From NCBI GenBank assembly GCA_016844935.1, contig JAERTK010000066.1, positions 22,445 through 86,444 on the forward strand: DNA of 64,000 bases, given 5' to 3'. The position numbers and the translations under genes are program-made. Source of the DNA: Desulfobacteraceae bacterium. GTDB lineage: Bacteria; Desulfobacterota; DSM-4660; Desulfatiglandales; Desulfatiglandaceae. How positions within the stretch are numbered: position 1 is the stretch's first letter; each line of letters opens with the position of its first letter. Below are positions 57,177 to 64,000 of the stretch, in pieces. Under the pieces are notes generated by a model. That model did not search any database and was not told where the DNA came from. It saw only the letters and a program-made list of their open reading frames with translations.

Positions 57177-57191
57177 GCAAAGGGTGTGCCA
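57177..57191 (-). promoter_or_regulatory. Sigma-54 promoter of the zraP-like gene
   Basis: Minus strand TGGCAC-ACCCT-TTGC (57191 to 57177), a full match to the -24/-12 consensus with correct spacing. It predicts a start near 57165 and a leader of about 55 nt. Confidence 0.85.
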
Positions 57192-57287
57192 AAGCATGCG
57201 ACGTCCCTTAACATGCTTAAAATACAATATTTTACAGATTCCGGCTCTTAAAACCCAATATACTCTTGTGAAGACCGTTTAAAAATA

Positions 57288-57367
57288 GGATACTTTGTAC
57301 CCGGTTCTCTTCCCCGGACGGGTATAAAGTATCCACATGGGTGATCAGGAGGGATACTTTCGTATGC
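57288..57367. promoter_or_regulatory. Enhancer sites for the NtrC-type regulator
   Basis: GGATACTTTGTACCCG (57288-57303) and CGGGTATAAAGTATCC (57319-57334) are inverted copies, 15 of 16 matching after reversal. Each is itself a partial dyad, GGRTA-N5-TAYCC. A third, weaker copy GGATACTTTCGTATGC is at 57352-57367. They lie about 100-175 bp upstream of the sigma-54 promoter of the zraP-like gene, the expected place for regulator binding. Confidence 0.7.
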
Positions 57368-57379
57368 ACGTTTCCTGCT
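57365..57379 (+). promoter_or_regulatory. Weak sigma-54-like promoter for the kinase/regulator genes
   Basis: TGCACG-TTTC-CTGCT resembles GGCACG-N4-TTGCW with two mismatches, one in the GG pair. It is about 50 bp before the kinase ATG. Divergent sigma-54 control of both sides is known for zraP/zraSR. Confidence 0.35.
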
Positions 57380-57428
57380 TAAAACCGGTTTTTCGATCTC
57401 GGTATTATTTTTGCACGACAAAACCGTT

Positions 57429-59204
57429 ATGAACCGTAACCATCAAAAAAAGAAACCGTGGCTCTGGGTTCCCCCCTGGGTGGTCATCGGTGCCGTACTG
57501 GTACTGGCACCGATTTTTTTCTTCCTGACGGTGGATTCCATCAACCGCCAGAAGGGAAACACCATCGCCCTTTTAAAGGAAAAAGGGGCGGCACTCATCC
57601 GATCCTTCGAAGCCGGCGCCCGAACCGGCATGATGGGCATGCGATGGGGCGGCGCCCAGGTACAACGGTTGCTCTCGGAAACCGCCCAGCAAAAGGATAT
57701 TGCCTACATCCTGGTGACCGATGCGGCGGGAACCATCCTGGCGGACAGCGATCCCGGCAATATCGGAAACCCTTATGGTAAACACCTTGATTTGAAACAA
57801 ATTTCCCAATCCCATTCCCTTCACTGGCGTGAGGTTTACACCGGAGACGGAAAAAAAGTATTTGAAGTGTTCCGCCAGTTCGTTCCCATGCGGGGCAGAA
57901 GCGGTGGACATGGCGCGGGGAGGGGCTCTAAAATGAGATCGGGCGACTGGTGCCGGGGGCATATGAATCCTGGAAACGCATCTGATCGCGGATCCCAGGT
58001 GATCTTTGTGGGATTGGACATGACGTCGGTTGAAGATGCCGCCGGGGAAGACATCCGCCACAGCATCTTTCTGGGCTTCATCTTTCTCCTCATCGGGTTC
58101 GCCGGCATCGTAACCCTGTTCATGGCGCAGGCCTATCGTTCTGCCAGGACCTCCTTTTCCAGAGTCAAAGCCTTTTCAGACAACCTGGTTGAAAACATGC
58201 CCATGGGGCTTATTGCCATCGATCAGGAAGAACGGATCGCCTCTTTCAACCAGACCGCTGAATTCATGCTCGGAATCAGCGGCCATGAGGCCCTTGGAAA
58301 GGGACTCCCCGGAATTTTACCCCGCTCTTTCCAGGATTTCTTCGAGGGGTTGAAATGGGAATCAGGGCCCATCAACAGGGAACTGAAGGCTTCTCTGGAC
58401 CATGAAAGGACTTTGCCCCTGGAGGTCATTGGTACTGCATTGACAGGGGAAGACGGCGCACCCCTGGGCTGGGTGATCCTTTTCAGGGACTTAACCGAGA
58501 TTCAGCACCTCAAAAGGGAGGTTGCCCGAAGTCAGCGTCTGGCATCCATCGGCAGGCTGGCGGCTGGGGTGGCCCACGAAATCAGGAATCCCTTAAGTTC
58601 CATCAAGGGATTTGCCACCTATTTCAAAGAGCGGTACCGCGACACACCGAAGGACCACCAGACCGCCGAAATCATGATCCAGGAGGTTGAACGGCTTAAC
58701 CGGGTCATCGGACAACTCCTGGAATTCGCCCGGCCCATGTCCATCCAAAGAAAGGCCACCCAACTGGGTGACCTGATTCGCCATTCCCTGAAAATGGTGG
58801 AAGGGGACGCAAAACAAAAAGGTGTCACCCTCGACATGGAAAGCGACCCCCATGTGGAAACGGTTCAGATTGACCCAGACAGGATCAAGCAGGTTCTCTT
58901 GAATTTATATTTGAACGCCATGGAAGCCATGGAAGAAGGCGGCAACCTTTCCGTAGCGTTTTTAGGAATGCCCACAAACCATAGCATTCAAATTACCGTG
59001 TCGGACACGGGTCCGGGGATCAAACCGGAAGATCTTCCGAATTTGTTTGATCCCTATTTTACCACAAAGCCCTCCGGAACGGGCCTGGGGCTTGCCATTG
59101 TCCACAAGATCATAGAATCTCATGAAGGGGAAATTCAGGTGGAAAGCCTGGTCGGGGAAGGGACTACCATCACCATGGTCATCCCCCATGCCCTGGAGGA
59201 TTAA
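57429..59204 (+). CDS. zraS: Membrane sensor histidine kinase, ZraS-like
   Basis: A 591-residue sensor kinase. Two membrane helices (about 12-33 and 209-231) enclose a periplasmic domain of 175 residues with an unusual Gly/Arg/Met/His-rich insertion (SGGHGAGRGSKM), possibly metal-binding. A PAS domain (about 253-365), HisKA with His383 in GVAHEIRNPLSS, and HATPase (NLYLNAMEAM; DTGPGIKPED; GTGLGLAIV) follow. The ATG at 57429 is preferred to a TTG at 57411; neither has a good ribosome site. The regulator starts 4 bp after its stop. Confidence 0.88.
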   Translation: MNRNHQKKKPWLWVPPWVVIGAVLVLAPIFFFLTVDSINRQKGNTIALLKEKGAALIRSFEAGARTGMMGMRWGGAQVQRLLSETAQQKDIAYILVTDAAGTILADSDPGNIGNPYGKHLDLKQISQSHSLHWREVYTGDGKKVFEVFRQFVPMRGRSGGHGAGRGSKMRSGDWCRGHMNPGNASDRGSQVIFVGLDMTSVEDAAGEDIRHSIFLGFIFLLIGFAGIVTLFMAQAYRSARTSFSRVKAFSDNLVENMPMGLIAIDQEERIASFNQTAEFMLGISGHEALGKGLPGILPRSFQDFFEGLKWESGPINRELKASLDHERTLPLEVIGTALTGEDGAPLGWVILFRDLTEIQHLKREVARSQRLASIGRLAAGVAHEIRNPLSSIKGFATYFKERYRDTPKDHQTAEIMIQEVERLNRVIGQLLEFARPMSIQRKATQLGDLIRHSLKMVEGDAKQKGVTLDMESDPHVETVQIDPDRIKQVLLNLYLNAMEAMEEGGNLSVAFLGMPTNHSIQITVSDTGPGIKPEDLPNLFDPYFTTKPSGTGLGLAIVHKIIESHEGEIQVESLVGEGTTITMVIPHALED

Positions 59205-59208
59205 ATCC

Positions 59209-60582
59209 ATGACGAACAAAGAAAAAACGATCCTGGTGGTGGACGATGACCATGCCCACAGGATCATGTTGCGTACCCTTTTATCCGGGTGGGGCTACGG
59301 GGTGGAAGAAGCGGACGATGGCCGGACGGCCATTTCAAAAGTCCACGGAAAATCATTCGACCTCATATTGATGGACATCCGTATGGTCAAAGTCTCGGGG
59401 CTTGAGGCCCTGGCCGAAATTCGGGACTTTAACCCCTCCATTCCCATCATCATCATGACCGCTTATTCCTCCGTTGAAACGGCTGTTACAGCCCTTAAAA
59501 AAGGGGCTTACGATTATCTGACCAAACCCCTGGACTTTGATGAATTGCAGCTGGTCATGGCGCGGGCCATGGATCACAGGCTCCTGAAAGAGGAAAACGC
59601 CATCCTGAAAGAGCGACTGGGAAATCAGTTTAATACCCAGAACATCATTGGCCGCAGCCACGTCATGGTCACGCTTCTCGAAACCGTGGCCCAGGTGGCC
59701 CCTTCGGAAGCGACGGTCCTGGTGACCGGGGAGTCTGGGGCGGGCAAGGAATTAATTGCGGGGGCCGTCCATTACAACAGCCCGCGAAAAGATGGATCCT
59801 TCATAAAGATGAACTGCGCGGCCGTCACCGAAACCCTTCTGGAGTCGGAACTGTTCGGCCATGAAAAGGGGGCTTTCACCGGGGCACACAAACGACAAGA
59901 AGGAAAATTCCGCCTGGCTGACGGGGGAAGTCTGTTCCTGGATGAAGTGGGTGAGATGTCCCTGTCCATGCAGGTGAAACTGCTGCGGGCCCTGCAGGAA
60001 ATGGAGTTTTTCAGGGTTGGCGGAGAAGAACTGCTCAAAGTGGATGTGCGGGTCATCGCGGCGACCAACAAGGACCTGCACAAGGAAGTTACGGCAGGCC
60101 GTTTCCGTGAGGATCTCTATTACCGGCTGAACGTGGTAGCGCTGGCGGTCCCCTCCCTGACCGACAGGACTGAGGATATCCCATTGCTGGCCCGTCATTT
60201 CCTGGACGGTTTTTCCGAAAAAAACCACAAGAAGCTCAAAGGATTTTCCCCCCATGCCATGGACCAGATGCTGCGGTACAGCTGGCCTGGGAATGTCCGG
60301 GAATTGATGAATGCAGTGGAGCGGGCCGTCGTCATGAGTCGACTGGAGTATATTCAACCCCATGATCTACCCATGGAGGTCCAGAACTTTCAACCGGAAA
60401 ATGCCGTTGATCCCTCCCTGCACATACCGGATGAGGGCATTTCCCTTGAAAAAATGGAAAAAGAAACCATCCTGAAGACACTGGCTTCCACCTCCGGCAA
60501 CAAGAGCGAGGCCGCCCGCAGACTGGGTATTACGCGAAAAACCCTCCGCAAGAAATTGAAAAATTACGAGGTCCAGACCTGA
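59209..60582 (+). CDS. zraR: NtrC-family sigma-54 response regulator, ZraR-like
   Basis: A 457-residue activator. Receiver domain 1-120 with Asp56 in LILMDIRM, AAA+ domain about 140-370 with Walker A GESGAGKE, GAFTGA at 221-226 (contacts sigma-54), Walker B SLFLDEVGEMS and the YSWPGNVREL motif, and a Fis-type helix-turn-helix at the C-terminus (NKSEAARRLGITRKTLRKKL). An upstream in-frame start at 59122 is ignored: GGAGG before the ATG at 59209 and the receiver start decide. It should bind the dyads at 57288-57367 and drive the zraP-like promoter. Confidence 0.93.
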   Translation: MTNKEKTILVVDDDHAHRIMLRTLLSGWGYGVEEADDGRTAISKVHGKSFDLILMDIRMVKVSGLEALAEIRDFNPSIPIIIMTAYSSVETAVTALKKGAYDYLTKPLDFDELQLVMARAMDHRLLKEENAILKERLGNQFNTQNIIGRSHVMVTLLETVAQVAPSEATVLVTGESGAGKELIAGAVHYNSPRKDGSFIKMNCAAVTETLLESELFGHEKGAFTGAHKRQEGKFRLADGGSLFLDEVGEMSLSMQVKLLRALQEMEFFRVGGEELLKVDVRVIAATNKDLHKEVTAGRFREDLYYRLNVVALAVPSLTDRTEDIPLLARHFLDGFSEKNHKKLKGFSPHAMDQMLRYSWPGNVRELMNAVERAVVMSRLEYIQPHDLPMEVQNFQPENAVDPSLHIPDEGISLEKMEKETILKTLASTSGNKSEAARRLGITRKTLRKKLKNYEVQT

Positions 60583-60588
60583 AAACCG

Positions 60589-61722
60589 CTAGAACTCAGC
60601 GGTCAACCGCAGCCCGAAAATCCAACCCCGGGGGCTCTCCCCCAAAGCCATTGAATCTTTCATATACTGAACATCCCCGGTTACCCCGAAGATATGGTTG
60701 AAAACCATCCTGGCGTAAACCTCAAAGACGTCCGTGTAATCAATCCCTCGATTGCCACCCCCCATTCGGGCGCAACCGATCCCCACATTGTCGCCTTCAC
60801 GTCCCCACAGCTTGCCGCTGATGTTCAGTCCCCCTGAGTAAATATTGCTGAAGTCAACAGAAGCCTTGTCGCTGTGCTGGCCGAGACGGAGCCAGGCCCC
60901 CAGGGTTTCCCCCAGCTGCTGATCGAAAGAAAACAATGCTGCGACCTTCCGTTCTTTTCCGGTTCCGGCCACATTGATGAAATCCCTGCTGGTGGTATCC
61001 ACAATCAGGCGATAATTCCCTTCCCCAAGCCCGAAATCCACCTGGCAACCCAACTGGATGCCGTAAAAATTGTAAGGCGAATCAAATTGGCCTTCTTCAC
61101 CGTTGCTCCCGAGCGCCATGCCCACGCCTTTCACTGAGAACCTGCCCATCTGCCATTCAAAGGCCGCACCCAGATCGTAACTAGGCAGGAACATATTGGG
61201 GCCGTTTATGAGCGCCTGGTTCATGAACTGTGTGAATTCATCGTTGGCAAAGGCATTTTCATCCATGTAATCCGTGGAATCGATAATGCCGACCGTTAAC
61301 CCCAGGGTTTTGTTTTCGTTGAAGGTAAATGTGTGTTTGTACCAGGCCGTAAGCAGATAGTCGCGGTTTCTGCCGTTAATGTTCTTGTAGCTGTCCTCCA
61401 CATTGCCGCCCCAGGGGGCTATCACAAACGGGGACCTGCCCTTTGCCTGCAAACCATCTCCGGCACCGATCCCGAACTTGGCAAATAGCGCGTCATTGTC
61501 GGTTGGCGTATAGGCGATCTCCGGTTCAAATATCAAAAATCCCCTGCCCTCGTTTTCGAACCCGGGAGCATCCGCAATGCTTTCATACTGGTATATACCG
61601 GCAACCACCCCGCCGATGGATAATTGCTCGGTGAGCATATAACCGAGTCCATTGCTTCCCTGCAAAAGTATCCCCAGGAATGTCAAAAGAAAAAAAAGCC
61701 CCAATTTTGATTTTTTTTTCAT
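60589..61722 (-). CDS. OprB-like carbohydrate-selective porin
   Basis: An outer-membrane beta-barrel of 377 residues. The signal peptide runs from MKKKSKLGLFFLL to about residue 28. The mature protein is made of alternating beta strands and ends in Phe (LRLTAEF), the usual assembly signal. NKTLGLTVGIIDSTDYMDEN and FTQFMNQALINGPN match the OprB family, which passes sugars in Pseudomonas; the real substrate here is not known. The ATG at 61722 is preferred to one at 61752. It converges on the ZraR-like gene with 6 bp between stops. Confidence 0.82.
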   Translation of the reverse strand: MKKKSKLGLFFLLTFLGILLQGSNGLGYMLTEQLSIGGVVAGIYQYESIADAPGFENEGRGFLIFEPEIAYTPTDNDALFAKFGIGAGDGLQAKGRSPFVIAPWGGNVEDSYKNINGRNRDYLLTAWYKHTFTFNENKTLGLTVGIIDSTDYMDENAFANDEFTQFMNQALINGPNMFLPSYDLGAAFEWQMGRFSVKGVGMALGSNGEEGQFDSPYNFYGIQLGCQVDFGLGEGNYRLIVDTTSRDFINVAGTGKERKVAALFSFDQQLGETLGAWLRLGQHSDKASVDFSNIYSGGLNISGKLWGREGDNVGIGCARMGGGNRGIDYTDVFEVYARMVFNHIFGVTGDVQYMKDSMALGESPRGWIFGLRLTAEF

Positions 61723-61806
61723 AACCCCTGATCCTGAAACTCGCGGTGGCACCCCGCTTGATAGTCAGCCCTGTTTATGGCTACGCAGCCCAACATCCCT
61801 TTCGGG

Positions 61807-61835
61807 CCTATAATCAAAGCCATGTTTTTTGTCAA
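61807..61835 (-). promoter_or_regulatory. Sigma-70-type promoter of the porin gene
   Basis: Minus strand TTGACA (61835-61830), a 17-bp spacer, TATAGG (61812-61807). It lies about 85 bp before the porin ATG. The remaining 61836-62022 shows no supported gene. Confidence 0.5.
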
Positions 61836-62022
61836 GCTGCGGAAAACAATTCTCATCTCCTGCTTTTGAAAAGCATCCCCCTCCTCTCAATAATTGATAA
61901 CCCCCAGGCGTAATCAAAATACTGTTGTCATAATCAAAAAAATCAGAGACTATGAAGAATGCTGGCATCAAACCACAATGGGACCAGATCCGCTCTTGCC
62001 CCATTACATTCCACTTAACACC

Positions 62023-64000
62023 ATGAAAAGACAAATTGAATTACTGGCACCAGGCGGAGATATGGACTCCATAAAAGCGGCAATTGCAGCCGGTGCGGAT
62101 GCTGTTTACTGCGGTCTTAATAAATTTAATGCCAGGAACCGGGCGACAAATTTAGATTTTGAAGATTTGGCCGGGGTTTTAAATCTTGCTCACAGGAATA
62201 ATTGCAAGATCTTTCTGACCCTCAACATCATTATCGTGCAAAATGAAATTCCGGCCCTCATTGGCTTACTGAATAAGCTCGTTAATACGAGTATCGATGG
62301 TGTAATTGTTCAGGATATCGGATTGTTTTTTCTATTGTCGGAATATTTTAAAAGCCTTGAAATACATGCCTCCACTCAGATCACGACCCATAACGAAGGG
62401 CAGATCAATTTTTTAAGAAAACTGAACGCTACCCGAATTAACCTGTCAAGAGAATTGAATATTCATGAGATAAAATATTTAACGTCCATTGGACATAAAA
62501 ACAACGTCTTAACTGAAGTATTTGTCCACGGTTCCTACTGCATTTCCTTTTCGGGCGTTTGTTATATGAGCTCTGTTCTCAGAGGGAAATCGGGAAACCG
62601 CGGCCGATGTAGTCAACCCTGTAGAGACCGATATTTAACCACTCCTGAAGGAAAAAATTTCCCCCTGAATCTTAAAGATAATTCAGCATATTTTGATCTA
62701 AGAGAAATATCCCATGCGGGGGTTGATTCTCTAAAGATTGAAGGAAGAATTAAAAATCTTGATTATGTATATACGGTTGTCACTTGCTGGAGAGAACAAA
62801 TCAGGCGTTTATATAATCAAGAAACCCTCAATGACGATAACAGCGATCTCTATAAGGTGTTCAACAGGGATTTTTCAAATGCTTATCTGAGTGGGAATAT
62901 TGATAAAGACATGTTTATTGATAATCCTCGGGATAATTCCATTCAACATCTTTCAGAAATTAATCAATATTTTTCCAATGACCAAATGGTAAAGGACCAA
63001 ACAGCGCTTTATGAAGAAAAAGAAGACATCACATCTCGTGTAAAAAACCATATCAGACAATTGCGCATCGCCAAATCTCCCTTAACAATCAGTGTTTCAG
63101 GCAAAGTGCATAGGCCCTTAAAAGTATCCGTAAAAACCCCGGACACTTCATTTACCGTTCTTTCAGAAATTCACCTTGTTAATTCCAGAACATACACACC
63201 CAATGGTCACCATGGGAACCAAAAAGATGATCCAGAAGCAATGGCAGCTGGCGGCAAAGATCCTGTTACAAAAAATAAAAAAAACACTGTTCAATGCCTG
63301 GGTTTTAATACCATATTTAAAAGACTTAAATCTTTAAATAATACGGAATATTACATTAAGAAATTAGAATTAGAAAATCTTCAAAAAGATCTTTTCATAC
63401 CGTTTAAGGAGCTCACCTCAATTAAAAAAAGAATTTCATTCGTCCTAAATGATTCACGAGAAATGATTGATCCAATTGATGTTCCCCGCTTAAAAAACCA
63501 AAGGGTATTGAACACTAAACCCGATCTTGCGCTATTGATATCCTCCCAAAAGGATTTGCACCTTTATAATGAGACTGCTTCACAAATATTTTTTGAATTT
63601 CCCAATTGTTTAAAAAATAAATACGCTGAATTTATCAACCTTTTTTCAAAATATAAAAACCTAATCCCCTGGTTCCCGTCTATTTTAATAGGGGAGAATT
63701 ATAAGGTTTCTCTAAAGTTTCTTAAACAGACGAAACCCAAATTTATTGTAACCAATAATACCGGAATCGGTTACTATGCCTGTAAAGAGGGAATCCCCTG
63801 GGTAGCAGGGCCCCATCTGAATACGGTTAATTCCTTTAGTCTTTTATGCTTGAAAGAAAACTTTAACTGTCATGGCGCCTTTATTTCTAATGAAATCAGT
63901 AAAACTCAGATAAAAATCATTAAAAGTCCTGATAATTTCAAACTATACTATAGCATCTATCATCCTATTTTGCTTCTGACCAGCAGACAATGTTTATTAC
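62023..64000 (+). CDS. U32 peptidase family protein, RlhA-like, cut by the window end
   Basis: The frame is open from the ATG at 62023 to the last base (659 codons, no stop). It begins RQIELLAPGGDMDSIKAAI and has GADAVYCGLNKFNARN, HASTQITTHNE and the U32 signature EVFVHGSYCISFSGVCYMS. Cys173, Cys180, Cys196 and Cys200 form the four-cysteine set that holds an iron-sulfur cluster in RlhA/UbiU-type members. RlhA (about 650 residues) hydroxylates 23S rRNA; the length here fits that group better than short U32 proteins. After residue 330 similarity is harder to see. The gene is clearly richer in A+T than its neighbours, a possible sign of transfer. Confidence 0.83.
   Translation, partial: MKRQIELLAPGGDMDSIKAAIAAGADAVYCGLNKFNARNRATNLDFEDLAGVLNLAHRNNCKIFLTLNIIIVQNEIPALIGLLNKLVNTSIDGVIVQDIGLFFLLSEYFKSLEIHASTQITTHNEGQINFLRKLNATRINLSRELNIHEIKYLTSIGHKNNVLTEVFVHGSYCISFSGVCYMSSVLRGKSGNRGRCSQPCRDRYLTTPEGKNFPLNLKDNSAYFDLREISHAGVDSLKIEGRIKNLDYVYTVVTCWREQIRRLYNQETLNDDNSDLYKVFNRDFSNAYLSGNIDKDMFIDNPRDNSIQHLSEINQYFSNDQMVKDQTALYEEKEDITSRVKNHIRQLRIAKSPLTISVSGKVHRPLKVSVKTPDTSFTVLSEIHLVNSRTYTPNGHHGNQKDDPEAMAAGGKDPVTKNKKNTVQCLGFNTIFKRLKSLNNTEYYIKKLELENLQKDLFIPFKELTSIKKRISFVLNDSREMIDPIDVPRLKNQRVLNTKPDLALLISSQKDLHLYNETASQIFFEFPNCLKNKYAEFINLFSKYKNLIPWFPSILIGENYKVSLKFLKQTKPKFIVTNNTGIGYYACKEGIPWVAGPHLNTVNSFSLLCLKENFNCHGAFISNEISKTQIKIIKSPDNFKLYYSIYHPILLLTSRQCLL

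Noticed and set aside
61740..61780. String resembling the T-box core (GGGTGCCACCGCG on the minus strand) before the porin
   Set aside because: One base differs from the invariant TGG, no specifier stem or aminoacyl gene is present, and a porin is not a T-box target.
61765..62034. An 89-codon minus-strand frame between the porin and U32 genes
   Set aside because: It overlaps the porin promoter and the U32 start, has no ribosome site and no recognisable protein features.

Overview
The window carries about 34 protein-coding genes, most of them intact, and no rRNA, tRNA or CRISPR array that I could recognise. Gene content points to a Desulfobacterota (deltaproteobacterial, Desulfobacterales-like) anaerobe. 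The main clues are a Cys-rich two-CW-type domain on a DNA-binding protein, very large Ser/Thr kinase/ATPase/histidine-kinase fusions in tandem, FadD-like ligase plus acyl-CoA dehydrogenase, MetX/MetW methionine synthesis, and a sigma-54/NtrC system. This is an inference from family knowledge, not from a database search.

Layout. Bases 1-3740 (minus strand) hold a methionine operon: an HTH/two-CW regulator, metY, metX and metW, with a dyad operator candidate upstream. Bases 3946-8780 hold an aminotransferase, a HAD phosphatase, an orphan oligopeptide-type solute-binding protein and an MscS channel. Bases 8800-12599 hold a fragment of an ABC-transporter ATPase, a long-chain acyl-CoA ligase, a 144-bp imperfect palindrome and an acyl-CoA dehydrogenase. 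Bases 12641-18406 hold a seven-repeat delta-60 lipoprotein, a SWIM/SNF2 helicase and a REC-DUF3369-cyclase protein.

Bases 18434-35646 are the accessory core. A two-gene module is present twice in tandem: an ATPase with a C-terminal PD-(D/E)XK-like domain, and a ~1790-residue Ser/Thr kinase-STAND ATPase-TPR-GAF-histidine kinase. The copies are separated and flanked by ten copies of a 45-bp double-palindrome element of REP type. A RAYT/IS200-like transposase gene lies among these elements, followed by an AAA_14/DUF4143 ATPase. The palindromes show compensatory base changes, so the hairpin itself appears to be maintained.

Bases 35774-44874 are housekeeping genes: htpG with a heat-shock-like promoter, murI, a small unknown, a stand-alone NFACT-R domain, nudC, prfC with a terminator-like hairpin at the start of its leader, a lytic transglycosylase and rmuC. 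Bases 44936-56568 hold an envelope group: a thioester alpha-2-macroglobulin, a small PEBP-like lipoprotein, a zinc ribbon, pbpC, a lipase-like hydrolase and a secreted unknown. Bases 56627-60582 hold a ZraP/ZraS/ZraR-like envelope stress system with a well-formed sigma-54 promoter and dyad enhancer sites between the divergent genes. The window ends with an OprB-like porin and the start of an AT-rich U32 peptidase/RlhA-like gene that runs off the right edge.
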